Shown here in pieces: positions 35,034 through 43,420 of a DNA stretch of 64,000 nt; within the stretch, counting starts at the first letter, position 1; every line of letters begins with the position of its first letter. This stretch comes from Luteimonas wenzhouensis (lineage in GTDB: Bacteria > Pseudomonadota > Gammaproteobacteria > Xanthomonadales > Xanthomonadaceae): positions 248,001 to 312,000 of the forward strand of contig NZ_VOHE01000001.1 in assembly GCF_007859305.1 (NCBI RefSeq), in the 5' to 3' direction. Below the pieces are notes generated by a model that had not been told where the DNA came from, did not search any database, and saw only the letters and a list, made by a program, of their open reading frames with translations. Made by a program: the position numbers and the translations under genes.

Positions 35034-36221
35034 ATGCGCCGTTTCCTGCTGGCCCCCTGCCTTCTGCTCCTCGTGGCGCTGTCGCTCGCGGTGCCGGCGG
35101 CCGCAGCGGTGACGCGCGACGCCGTGCCGCCCGCCACGGCGCCGGACGCTCGGCCTGCGCACGCCGCCGACGCGCGGGGCGTGGCGCCCGCGGCCCCACC
35201 CGCCGAGGAGTGGCTTCCCGACGGCGCACAGGTCCGCAGCCGCTTCGACGTAACCTTCGATCGCGTGCTCGCGCGCCTGGCCGAACTGGTGGCCAACCTG
35301 CCGCTGCTGCTGGCCGCGATCGTGATCGTGCTGGTGGCGGCCTGGATCGGCGGCTTCGTCTCGCGCCGGCTGCACCTGCTGCGCCTGCGCACCCACAACC
35401 CGTACATGAACGGGCTGATCCGCAACGTGGTGCGCAGCTTCATCATCCTGTGCGGCGTCCTGATCGCGCTGGACCTGCTCAACGCCACCGCGCTGGTCAC
35501 CGCGGTGCTCGGCTCGGCCGGCGTGGTTGGCCTGGTGGTGGGCTTTGCGTTCAAGGACATCGCCGAGAACTACATCGCCGGGATCCTGCTGAGCCTGCGC
35601 CAGCCCTTCTCGCCCGGCGACCTGGTGGTGATCGACGGCAACGAGGGCCGGGTGGTCGCCCTGCACTCGCGCGCCACCATGCTCATGACCCTGGACGGAA
35701 ACGAACTGCGGCTGCCCAACGCGCTGGTGTTCAAGGCCATCATCCTCAACTACACCCGCAACCCCAAGCGCCGCTTCGACTTCAGCGTGACCATCGATCC
35801 GGCGCAGTCGATCCGCCAGGCGCAGGCGCTGGCCCTGGAACAGATCCGGACCGTCGACGGACTGCTGTCCGACCCCGGTCCGTCCTGGAGCGTGCGGGAG
35901 TTCGCCCCCACCGGCACCGTGCTGCAGTTCTTCGGCTGGGTCGACCAGCGCCACAGCGACCTGGGCAAGGTGCGCAGCGAAGCGATCCGCCTGGTCAAGG
36001 CCGCCTTCGCGCGCGCCGGGATCGAGCAGCCGCGCGTCGTGTACCACGTGCGCATGGCGCGCGAGGATGCGCGCGACGGAGCCGCCGCACTGCACGAGCC
36101 GGCGCATTCGGCCGGCGCCGACACCTCGGTCAACCGCGACATCGACCAGCAGCTCGCCCAGGCCCGCCAGGCCGCCGAGGCCGGCGACGACCTCCTGGAA
36201 CCAGGATCCGACCCCCGATGA
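35034..36221 (+). CDS. MscS family mechanosensitive ion channel
   Basis: 395 residues. A signal-like first helix and a periplasmic Ala/Pro stretch precede three membrane helices. The pore helix TM3 with the Gly/Ala pattern is at AVLGSAGVVGLVVGFAFKDI, followed by ENYIAGILLSLRQPFSPGD and the beta-domain VVIDGNEGRVVALHSRATML. It should open on membrane tension and release solutes in osmotic downshock. ATG 35034 (MRRFLLAPC) is chosen. The stop overlaps the start of the phospholipase gene (ATGA). Confidence 0.92.
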   Translation: MRRFLLAPCLLLLVALSLAVPAAAAVTRDAVPPATAPDARPAHAADARGVAPAAPPAEEWLPDGAQVRSRFDVTFDRVLARLAELVANLPLLLAAIVIVLVAAWIGGFVSRRLHLLRLRTHNPYMNGLIRNVVRSFIILCGVLIALDLLNATALVTAVLGSAGVVGLVVGFAFKDIAENYIAGILLSLRQPFSPGDLVVIDGNEGRVVALHSRATMLMTLDGNELRLPNALVFKAIILNYTRNPKRRFDFSVTIDPAQSIRQAQALALEQIRTVDGLLSDPGPSWSVREFAPTGTVLQFFGWVDQRHSDLGKVRSEAIRLVKAAFARAGIEQPRVVYHVRMAREDARDGAAALHEPAHSAGADTSVNRDIDQQLAQARQAAEAGDDLLEPGSDPR

Positions 36222-37381
36222 ACACCACCACGCTCCGAATCGTCCTGGCGCTGGCGCTGGCTCCGGCCGCTGCGCCGGCCTCCGCCCAGGAAGGCGGCGC
36301 CGAGCCGACCCTGGCCAGCTGCGCCGCGGTCGAGGCCGCCGCCGCGCGCCTGGCCTGCTACGACCGGCTCGCCCAGCGCACCGCCGAAAGCACGGAGGAA
36401 GCCGACCTGGCCGCCGCCCGCGCGCGGGAAGCGCTGCAGGCCACCACCGCCGCGGAAGCCGCGCCCGGGCGAGATCCTGACGCCCGCACCGACGACCTGT
36501 TCGTGCAGGACGAGGCGATCGGCCGTGCCCTGGCCAATGCCGGCCGCGGCTCGCTGCTCGACAGCCGCTGGGAGCTGGCGCGCGACTCCAAGCTCGGGAT
36601 CTTCAACTTCCGCGTCTACAAGCCGGTGTACCTCATGCCGGCGTTCTGGACCTCGCGGGTCAACGACATGCCCACGTCGGAGAACCCGCGCAACACCGTG
36701 ACCGAGCCGATGCAGCTCGACGCGCTCGAGACCAAGTACCAGCTCAGCTTCAAGACCAAGGCGGTCGAGAACCTGTTCGGCGACAACGGCGACATCTGGC
36801 TCGGCTACACCCAGTCCTCGCGCTGGCAGGTGTACAACGCCGAGCAGTCGCGCCCGTTCCGCGAGACCAATTACGAACCGGAAGTGCTGCTGGTGTTCCG
36901 CAACGCCTACCACCTGCTGGGCTGGAGCGGGCGCATGGCGGCGGTGGGAATCAACCACCAGTCCAACGGCCGCGGCGAGCCGCTGTCGCGCAGCTGGAAC
37001 CGGATCATGTTCAACATCGGCCTGGACCGCGACAACTGGGCGCTGATGCTGCGGCCCTGGATCCGCGTCTCGGACGGCGACGACGACGACAACCCCGACA
37101 TCGAAGACTACATCGGACGTGGCGACGCCACGCTGACCTACGTGCGCGGGCGCAACGAGTTCTCGCTGATGGCGCGTCATTCGCTGCGCGGCGGGGACCG
37201 CTCGCACGGGGCGCTGCAGTTCGACTGGGGCTTCCCGATCCACCGTTCGCTGCCGATGCGCGGCCGGCTTCAGCTGTTCCATGGCTACGGCGAGAGCATG
37301 ATCGACTACAACCACAAGGCGACCTACGTCGGCCTGGGCGTGTCGCTGCAGGAGTGGTTCGACCCGCGCTGGGGCCTGTAG
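36218..37381 (+). CDS. pldA: Outer-membrane phospholipase A
   Basis: 387 residues, signal peptide cut near APASAQE. An N-terminal CAAVEAAAARLACYDRLA box, common in xanthomonad exported proteins, precedes the beta-barrel. The catalytic His-Ser pair is in AVGINHQSNGRGEPLSRSWN, the OMPLA signature. Barrel ends with QEWFDPRWGL. Hydrolyses misplaced phospholipids in the outer membrane. Its TAG stop lies in the first arm of the palindromic element at 37378-37460. Translationally coupled to the MscS-type gene; both respond to membrane stress, a plausible pairing. Confidence 0.92.
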   Translation: MNTTTLRIVLALALAPAAAPASAQEGGAEPTLASCAAVEAAAARLACYDRLAQRTAESTEEADLAAARAREALQATTAAEAAPGRDPDARTDDLFVQDEAIGRALANAGRGSLLDSRWELARDSKLGIFNFRVYKPVYLMPAFWTSRVNDMPTSENPRNTVTEPMQLDALETKYQLSFKTKAVENLFGDNGDIWLGYTQSSRWQVYNAEQSRPFRETNYEPEVLLVFRNAYHLLGWSGRMAAVGINHQSNGRGEPLSRSWNRIMFNIGLDRDNWALMLRPWIRVSDGDDDDNPDIEDYIGRGDATLTYVRGRNEFSLMARHSLRGGDRSHGALQFDWGFPIHRSLPMRGRLQLFHGYGESMIDYNHKATYVGLGVSLQEWFDPRWGL

Positions 37382-37460
37382 GAGCGGCTTGAGCCGCGAC
37401 CGAAGGGCCACGCATCCATGTCAGCCGGCTCCCAGGGTCGCGGCTGAAGCCGCTCCTACA
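37378..37460. repeat. REP-like inverted repeat (GTAGGAGCGGCTT family)
   Basis: GTAGGAGCGGCTTGAGCCGCGACC at the left is matched by its near-complement GGTCGCGGCTGAAGCCGCTCCTAC at the right, 35 bp apart; each arm is itself a short palindrome (AGCGGCTT.AGCCGC). This is the xanthomonad REP/BIME type usually spread by RAYT transposases. It overlaps the pldA stop codon and could form a large transcript hairpin. Confidence 0.8.
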
Positions 37461-37543
37461 GCGGGGGTCTGGGGTTTCACGCGGCCGAGAGGGGCGGGGC
37501 CGCAGACTGCCGGGGCATCCTCCCGCGCCCTGCCCGGAGCCCC

Positions 37544-38809
37544 ATGTTCTGGACCATCGCCGTGACCGTCGTGCTCACGGTCCTTGCCGTGGTGCTGGCG
37601 ATGAACTTCGCCACGCCCGAAAAGAAGATCGACCGCAAGGTCGTGCACCGCCACGCCGTGGCCGACCCGCAGTTCCGGCGCGAGATGTCGGTGCTGCTGG
37701 GTCCGGCGATCGCGCCGGGCAACCGGGTCACCGCGTTCCAGAACGGCGACCAGATCTTCCCGGCGATGCTCGAGGCGATCCGCGGCGCGCGGCGCACGAT
37801 CAACATGGAGACCTACATCTACTGGTCTGGCGACACCGGCCAGACGTTCGCCGACGCGCTGTGCGAACGCGCCCGCGCCGGCGTGGCCGTGCACCTGGTG
37901 GTGGACTGGGCCGGCAGCATCCGCATGGACGACGACCTGCTCGGGACGATGCAGGACGCCGGGGTGCGGGTGGAACATTACCGCCCGTTGCGCTGGTACA
38001 ACCTGGGCCGGCTCAACAACCGGACCCACCGCAAGCTGCTGGTGGTGGACGGCCGGGTCGGCTTTACCGGCGGCGTCGGCATCGCCGACCAGTGGAGCGG
38101 CCATGCCCAGGATCCCGACCACTGGCGCGAGACCCATTTCCGGGTCGAGGGCCCGGTGGTGGCGCAGCTGCAGTCGGCCTTCAACGACAACTGGATCAAG
38201 ACCACCGGCGAACTGCTCAACGGACCCGACCACTTCCCACCGCTGGAGCGCGCCGGCGACATGGACGCGCACCTGTTCATCGCCTCGCCCGCCGGCGGCA
38301 GCGAAAGCATGCACCTGATGTACCTGCAGGCGGTGGCGGCCGCGGTGCGCAGCATCGACCTGTGCGCGGCCTACTTCGTGCCCGACCACCTGATCGCCCA
38401 GGCGCTGCTGGCGGCGCGCCAGCGCGGGGTCCGCGTGCGCGTGCTGCTGCCCGGGCCGCACATCGATTCGGAAACCGTGCGCCTGAGTTCCCGCGCCTCG
38501 TGGGGGCCGCTGCTCGAGGGCGGCGTCGGAATCCACATCTACCAGCCGACCATGATCCACGTGAAGCTGCTGGTCGTGGACGAGGAGCTGGTGTCGGTGG
38601 GGTCGACCAACTTCGACATCCGCTCGTTCCGGCTCAACGACGAGGCCAGCCTCAACGTGTACGACCGCGGATTCGCCGAAGCGATGACCCGCGTGTTCGA
38701 GGAGGATCTTGCGAGGTCGACCCGCTACACCCTGGACGACTGGAACGCCCGCACGGCCAGGGAACGCTTCGCGGAGGCCGTGGTGCGCCCGCTGCGCTCG
38801 CAGCTGTAA
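37544..38809 (+). CDS. cls: Cardiolipin synthase / phospholipase D family
   Basis: 421 residues. One N-terminal membrane helix (TIAVTVVLTVLAVVLAMNF), then two PLD domains with HKD motifs: THRKLLVVDGRVGFTGG and IHVKLLVVDEELVSVGSTNF. These catalytic pairs are complete. With only one membrane helix it resembles ClsB/ClsC-like enzymes more than ClsA. The synthesis of cardiolipin from phosphatidylglycerol (or PE) at the inner membrane is inferred from family. Starts after the REP-like element. Confidence 0.87.
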   Translation: MFWTIAVTVVLTVLAVVLAMNFATPEKKIDRKVVHRHAVADPQFRREMSVLLGPAIAPGNRVTAFQNGDQIFPAMLEAIRGARRTINMETYIYWSGDTGQTFADALCERARAGVAVHLVVDWAGSIRMDDDLLGTMQDAGVRVEHYRPLRWYNLGRLNNRTHRKLLVVDGRVGFTGGVGIADQWSGHAQDPDHWRETHFRVEGPVVAQLQSAFNDNWIKTTGELLNGPDHFPPLERAGDMDAHLFIASPAGGSESMHLMYLQAVAAAVRSIDLCAAYFVPDHLIAQALLAARQRGVRVRVLLPGPHIDSETVRLSSRASWGPLLEGGVGIHIYQPTMIHVKLLVVDEELVSVGSTNFDIRSFRLNDEASLNVYDRGFAEAMTRVFEEDLARSTRYTLDDWNARTARERFAEAVVRPLRSQL

Positions 38810-38829
38810 GCGCCGGCCACGGCCGCCGC

Positions 38830-39465
38830 TCAGGTCCAGTCGGTCAGTCCTTCGCGCCGGTAGACCTCGGCGAACGAGGGCAGCGCCTTCATCCGCGACG
38901 CATGCGCCGCGAGCGCCGGCCAGGTATCGGTGGGCCGTGGCATGTTGCGCGACCAGCGCATCAGCATGGTGAGCACGAAGTCGGCGGCGCTGCGCCGGGC
39001 GCCCAGCAGGTACGGCCCGTTGGCCGCCAGGTGCGCGTCGACCTGCTGCCAGGCCGCTTCGATCTCCGCCATCGCCCTGGCCTGCACCGCCGCCACCTGG
39101 TCCTCGCCGGCCGGTTCGTGCGGATAGAACCAGCGGCGGTACGCCGGCATCAGGGTGTAGGCGCAGAACAGCATCCAGCGGTACCAGGCGCCGCGCTCCG
39201 GCGTGCCGGCGGGCGGCGCCAGGCCGGCCCCGGGGTGCAGGTCGGCCAGGTGCATGGCGATCGCCACCGATTCGGTCAGCACCAGGCCGTCCATGACCAG
39301 GGTGGGCACCCTGCCCTGCGGATTGATCGCGAGGTACTCCGGCGACTTCTGTTCGCCACGGTCGAAGTCAAGCAGGCGCAGCTCGTGCGGCACGCCGAGT
39401 TCGACCAGCAGCCAGTGCACCACCAGCGAGGCGGTGCTCCTGGATCCGTAGAGGATGGTGGACAT
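38830..39465 (-). CDS. Glutathione S-transferase family protein
   Basis: 211 residues from ATG 39465. The thioredoxin-like part opens STILYGSRSTASLVVHWLLV with Ser at the catalytic position, then RVPTLVMDGLVLTESVAIAM; the C-domain has YLLGARRSAADFVLTMLMRW. Different from the transferase at 27658. Substrate unknown. Convergent with cls. Confidence 0.88.
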   Translation of the reverse strand: MSTILYGSRSTASLVVHWLLVELGVPHELRLLDFDRGEQKSPEYLAINPQGRVPTLVMDGLVLTESVAIAMHLADLHPGAGLAPPAGTPERGAWYRWMLFCAYTLMPAYRRWFYPHEPAGEDQVAAVQARAMAEIEAAWQQVDAHLAANGPYLLGARRSAADFVLTMLMRWSRNMPRPTDTWPALAAHASRMKALPSFAEVYRREGLTDWT

Positions 39466-39567
39466 GCGGGATCTCGCCGGAAAGGAGCGGCCGAGTATGA
39501 ACCCGTGCCGCGGTCGCCGCATGTCCCGGAGGGTGGGCGCGGAACCGGCCGGCCCCGCACGCGCCGA

Positions 39568-41088
39568 TCAGGCGATTTCCACCACCGGGATCTTGCCGAT
39601 CCGTGCCTGCCACTGGCGCGGGCCGCTGCGGTGCACCGACTCGCCGCTGGCATCCACCGCCACGGTGACCGGCATGTCCTTGACCTCGAACTCGTAGATC
39701 GCCTCCATGCCCAGGTCCTCGAACGCGACCACGCGGCTGGCGCGGATCGCCTTGGAGACCAGGTAGGCCGAGCCGCCGACCGCCATCAGGTACACCGCCT
39801 TGTTGTCGCGGATCGCATCGATCGCCGCCTGGCCGCGCTCGGCCTTGCCGACCATGCCCAGCAGGCCGGTCTGCTCCAGCATCTGCCGGGTGAACTTGTC
39901 CATGCGGGTGGCGGTGGTCGGGCCGGCCGGGCCGACGACCTCGCCCTGCACCGGATCGACCGGGCCGACGTAGTAGATGAAGCGGTTGGTGAAGTCCACC
40001 GGCAGCGTCTCGCCGCGGCCCAGCATGTCGACCATGCGCTTGTGCGCGGCGTCGCGGCCGGTCAGCAGCCTGCCGTTGAGCAGCAGCACCTCGCCCGGCT
40101 TCCAGCCCGCCACTTCCTCGCGGGTGACCGTGTCCAGGTCCACGCGCCGCGCGTTCTGCGGGCTGTAGGTCAGCTTCGGCCAGTCCTCCAGCGAGGGCGG
40201 GTCGAGCGCCACCGGGCCGCTGCCGTCGAGGGTGAAGTGGGCGTGGCGGGTGGCGGCGCAGTTGGGGATCATGGCCACCGGCAGGTTGGCCGCGTGGGTC
40301 GGGTAGTCCTTGATCTTGATGTCCAGCACCGTGGTCAGGCCGCCCAGGCCCTGGGCGCCGATGCCCAGCGCGTTGACCTTCTCGTACAGTTCCAGGCGCA
40401 GCTCCTCGATCCGGTTGGACGGGCCGCGGGCGACCAGGTCCTGGATGTCGATCGGCTCCATCAGCGCTTCCTTGGCCAGCAGCATCGCCTTCTCGGCGGT
40501 GCCGCCGATGCCGATGCCGAGCATGCCCGGCGGGCACCAGCCGGCGCCCATGGTCGGCACGGTCTTGAGCACCCACTCGACGATGGAGTCGGACGGATTG
40601 AGCATGGCGAACTTCGATTTCGCCTCCGAACCGCCGCCCTTGGCGGCGACGGTCACGTCGACCTTGTCGCCGGCGACGATCTTCACGTTCACCACGGCCG
40701 GCGTGTTGTCGCGCGTGTTGAGGCGCTTGCCGGCCGGATCGGCCAGCACCGAGGCGCGCAGCTTGTTGTCCGGATGGTTGTAGGCGCGGCGCACGCCTTC
40801 GTTGATCGCGTCCTCGATCGAGCCGGTGAAGCCCTCCCAGCGCACGTCCATGCCCACTTCCAGGAACACGGTGACGATGCCGGTGTCCTGGCAGATCGGA
40901 CGATGCCCTTCGGCGCACATGCGCGAGTTGATCAGGATCTGCGCCATCGCGTCCCTGGCCGCCGGGGATTCCTCGCGCTCGTACGCGGCGGCGAGGTTGC
41001 GGATGTAGTCGACCGGGTGGTAGTAGCTGATGTACTGGAGCGCGTCGGCGATCGACTGGATCAGGTCGTCCTGCTTGATGACGGTCAC
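39568..41088 (-). CDS. fumA: Class I fumarate hydratase
   Basis: 506 residues, a two-domain iron-sulfur enzyme interconverting fumarate and malate. The alpha-domain shows CAEGHRPICQDTGIVTVFLE and GIGIGGTAEKAMLLAKEALM, with the cluster-type Cys residues, and NCAATRHAHFTLDGSGP; the beta-domain shows DAAHKRMVDMLGRGETLPVD and YYVGPVDPVQGEVVGPAGPT. Length fits the fused class I form. Single gene with 33 bp to the LacI regulator gene upstream. Confidence 0.94.
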   Translation of the reverse strand: MTVIKQDDLIQSIADALQYISYYHPVDYIRNLAAAYEREESPAARDAMAQILINSRMCAEGHRPICQDTGIVTVFLEVGMDVRWEGFTGSIEDAINEGVRRAYNHPDNKLRASVLADPAGKRLNTRDNTPAVVNVKIVAGDKVDVTVAAKGGGSEAKSKFAMLNPSDSIVEWVLKTVPTMGAGWCPPGMLGIGIGGTAEKAMLLAKEALMEPIDIQDLVARGPSNRIEELRLELYEKVNALGIGAQGLGGLTTVLDIKIKDYPTHAANLPVAMIPNCAATRHAHFTLDGSGPVALDPPSLEDWPKLTYSPQNARRVDLDTVTREEVAGWKPGEVLLLNGRLLTGRDAAHKRMVDMLGRGETLPVDFTNRFIYYVGPVDPVQGEVVGPAGPTTATRMDKFTRQMLEQTGLLGMVGKAERGQAAIDAIRDNKAVYLMAVGGSAYLVSKAIRASRVVAFEDLGMEAIYEFEVKDMPVTVAVDASGESVHRSGPRQWQARIGKIPVVEIA

Positions 41089-41121
41089 GGCTGGCTCGCG
41101 GATGGCGGGGAAACGCCCATT

Positions 41122-42231
41122 TTAGCCGCGCGGCGTCCCCCGGCCGCCCCCGCCGCCGGGCCTGGCGCGGATCGAAGCGTTCCGCCGCCCGGATGCCGGC
41201 GACGACGCGCGGCGCCGGGCGTCGGCACGGCCGGCAGGCGACGCGGTCGAGCCGCGCACCACCAGGCGGAAGTCCAGGGTCTGCTGGTACGGCACTTCGG
41301 ACGCATCGAGGATCGCGAGCAGCAGCTTGACGGCACGCGCGCCGATCTCGTGCATGGGCTGGCTGATGGTGGTCAGCGGCGGGCTCAGGTAGCGCGAGGA
41401 GGCCAGGTCGTCGAAACCGACGATCGAGAAGTCCTCGGGCACCCGGATGCCCCGCTCCCTGCACGCGGCCAGCATGCCCAGCGCCATCTGGTCGCTGAAG
41501 CAGAACGCCGCGGTGGCCACCGGCGCCGGGTCCAGCAGGGCCGTGGCGGCGACATGGCCGGACTCCACCGAGAAGTCGCCCGGCGCGACCACCAGCTCGT
41601 GCAGGCAAGCGTGCGCGCGGGCCGCGGCGCGGGCGCCCTCCAGCCGCTGCCGGTGCAGGGGATTGTCGGGCGGCCCGCCCACCACCGCGACGCGCCGGTG
41701 CCCCAGCCCGTACAGGTGCTCCATCGCGGCGCGCGCCGCCGCGGCGTTGTCGATGTGGACGCTGGGGATACCCAGGGCCGGGTCGAATTCGCAGCCGTTG
41801 ACCACCGGGGCGCCCGGCCCGCGGCGGCCGACGATCGCCCGCGCCGTCGGCGGCAGCCGGTGTCCCAGGACGATCATGCCGTCGGCCTCGTTGCGCGGCA
41901 GCATCTGCGCGTAGCGCTCCTCGCGCTCGGGCTGGTGCTGGGTGTCGCCGAGCAGGACGGCGTAGCCGGCCGCCTGTGCGGCCTCCTCGGCGCCCTTGAG
42001 GATCCGGGCAAAAAACGGGTTGCCGATGTCCGGGACCGTGATCAGGATCCGGCCGCTGCGCTGGGTCTTGAGGGTCCTGGCCACTGCGTTGGGCACATAG
42101 CCCAGCGCGGCGGCGGCCTGCTCGATGCGCTCGCGGGTCGCCGGCAGGACCTTCTCCGGCCGCGACAGCGCGCGCGACACCGTGCCGGCCGAGACGCCGA
42201 CGTGCCTGGCGATGTCATAGATGGTTGCCAT
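41122..42231 (-). CDS. LacI family regulator of the twin oxidoreductase operons
   Basis: 369 residues from ATG 42231. N-terminal HTH (ATIYDIARHVGVSAGTVSRA) with hinge VARTLKTQRSGRILITVPD, then effector domain (SDQMALGMLAACRERGIRVP, GFDDLASSRYLSPPLTTI). A C-terminal extension of ~35 Arg/Gly/Ala-rich residues is unusual. The gene is divergent from the plus operon; the 18-bp palindrome at 42294-42311 in the gap is its expected site, and the same core recurs at 54180-54193 before the minus operon. The inducer is unknown. Confidence 0.92.
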   Translation of the reverse strand: MATIYDIARHVGVSAGTVSRALSRPEKVLPATRERIEQAAAALGYVPNAVARTLKTQRSGRILITVPDIGNPFFARILKGAEEAAQAAGYAVLLGDTQHQPEREERYAQMLPRNEADGMIVLGHRLPPTARAIVGRRGPGAPVVNGCEFDPALGIPSVHIDNAAAARAAMEHLYGLGHRRVAVVGGPPDNPLHRQRLEGARAAARAHACLHELVVAPGDFSVESGHVAATALLDPAPVATAAFCFSDQMALGMLAACRERGIRVPEDFSIVGFDDLASSRYLSPPLTTISQPMHEIGARAVKLLLAILDASEVPYQQTLDFRLVVRGSTASPAGRADARRRASSPASGRRNASIRARPGGGGGRGTPRG

Positions 42232-42287
42232 CGATCCTGTCCGGCCGCTCCCTGCAGTGCACAACGCCTCCTCCGATCATCGCATGC

Positions 42288-42293
42288 TAGGAT
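42288..42293 (+). promoter_or_regulatory. Extended -10 of the plus oxidoreductase operon
   Basis: TGCTAGGAT holds a TGn extended -10 with TAGGAT. The LacI palindrome begins one base after it, so bound repressor would cover the start site. The -35 is poor, normal for extended -10 promoters. Confidence 0.5.
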
Positions 42294-42311
42294 GATGCAA
42301 TCGATTGCATC
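42294..42311. promoter_or_regulatory. LacI-family operator, 18-bp perfect palindrome
   Basis: GATGCAATCGATTGCATC is a perfect palindrome centred on CG, between divergent LacI gene and the TIM-barrel gene. It is 13 bp before the ATG at 42325. Confidence 0.85.
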
Positions 42312-42324
42312 GTGGGCGGATCGC

Positions 42325-43377
42325 ATGCGGACACTCCAGGGCCCGGCGCTGTTCCTGGCGCAGTTCATCGGCGACGAAGCCCCGTTCGATCGCCTCGACA
42401 CGATGGCCGCCTGGGCCGCCGGACTCGGCTACCGCGGCGTGCAGGTGCCGACCAGCGTGGCCCGTATCTTCGACCTGGAACGGGCCGCGCAGAGCCAGGA
42501 CTACTGCGACGAGGTGACCGGCATGCTGGCCGCGCACGGGGTCCGGATCACCGAGCTGTCCACCCACCTGCAGGGCCAGCTGGTGGCCGTGCACCCGGCC
42601 TACGACGCCCTGTTCGACGGCTTCGCCCCCGAAGCCAGGCGCGGCAACCCGGCCGCGCGCCAGGCCTGGGCGGTGCAACAGCTGAAGCTGGCGGCCCGGG
42701 CCAGCCAGCGCTTGGGCCTCAGCGCCCACGCCACCTTCTCCGGCGCCCTGGCCTGGCCCTACTTCTATCCCTGGCCGCAGCGCCCGGCCGGGCTGGTCGA
42801 TGAAGCCTTCGCCGAGCTGGGCCGCCGCTGGCGCCCGATCCTCGACGCCTTCGAGGAGTGCGGGGTGGACCTGTGCTACGAGATCCACCCCGGCGAGGAC
42901 CTGCACGACGGCGCCACCTTCGAGCGCTTCCTCGACGCGGTCGACCACCACCCGCGGGCCAAGATCCTCTACGACCCCAGCCACCTGCTGCTGCAGCAGA
43001 TGGACTACCTGGGCTTCATCGACCGCTACCACGAGCGCATCGGCATGTTCCACGTCAAGGACGCCGAGTACCGCGCCGATGCGCGCAGCGGAGTCTACGG
43101 TGGCTACCAGGACTGGATCGACCGGCCCGGGCGCTTCCGCTCGCTGGGCGACGGCCAGATCGACTTCAAGGCGGTCTTCTCCAAGCTGGCCCAGTACGAC
43201 TTCCCGGGCTGGGCGGTCGTGGAGTGGGAGTGCTGCCTCAAACACCCGGAGGACGGCGCGCGCGAGGGTGCAGCCTTCGTCCGCGAACACCTGATCCGCG
43301 TGACCGGACAGGCATTCGACGACTTCGCCGGCAGCGGCGCCGACCGGCAGGCGCTGCGCGGCATGCTGGGGCTTTGA
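42325..43377 (+). CDS. Cytoplasmic sugar phosphate isomerase/epimerase-like TIM barrel
   Basis: 350 residues without a signal peptide. AP-endonuclease-2-like TIM barrel with metal ligands in DLCYEIHPGEDLHDG (Glu), ILYDPSHLLLQQMDY (Asp/His), MFHVKDAEYR (His) and VVEWECCLKHPE (Glu). Such proteins isomerise or epimerise sugars, inositol derivatives and, in 3-keto-sugar loci, keto intermediates. ATG 42325 (MRTLQGP) is used because upstream start codons would lie in the operator. First gene of the plus operon; the MFS gene follows 43 bp later. Confidence 0.88.
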   Translation: MRTLQGPALFLAQFIGDEAPFDRLDTMAAWAAGLGYRGVQVPTSVARIFDLERAAQSQDYCDEVTGMLAAHGVRITELSTHLQGQLVAVHPAYDALFDGFAPEARRGNPAARQAWAVQQLKLAARASQRLGLSAHATFSGALAWPYFYPWPQRPAGLVDEAFAELGRRWRPILDAFEECGVDLCYEIHPGEDLHDGATFERFLDAVDHHPRAKILYDPSHLLLQQMDYLGFIDRYHERIGMFHVKDAEYRADARSGVYGGYQDWIDRPGRFRSLGDGQIDFKAVFSKLAQYDFPGWAVVEWECCLKHPEDGAREGAAFVREHLIRVTGQAFDDFAGSGADRQALRGMLGL

Positions 43378-43420
43378 ATCAACGCCGCCTGGTCCGGACG
43401 GCGAGCTTGGAGGGGAAGTG

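Noticed and set aside
37861..43377. A 1838-codon plus-strand open frame spanning cls, the transferase, fumarase and LacI genes
   Set aside because: It is a GC-driven shadow. Only its last 350 codons (from 42325) match a protein family; the rest is antisense to or out of frame with known genes.
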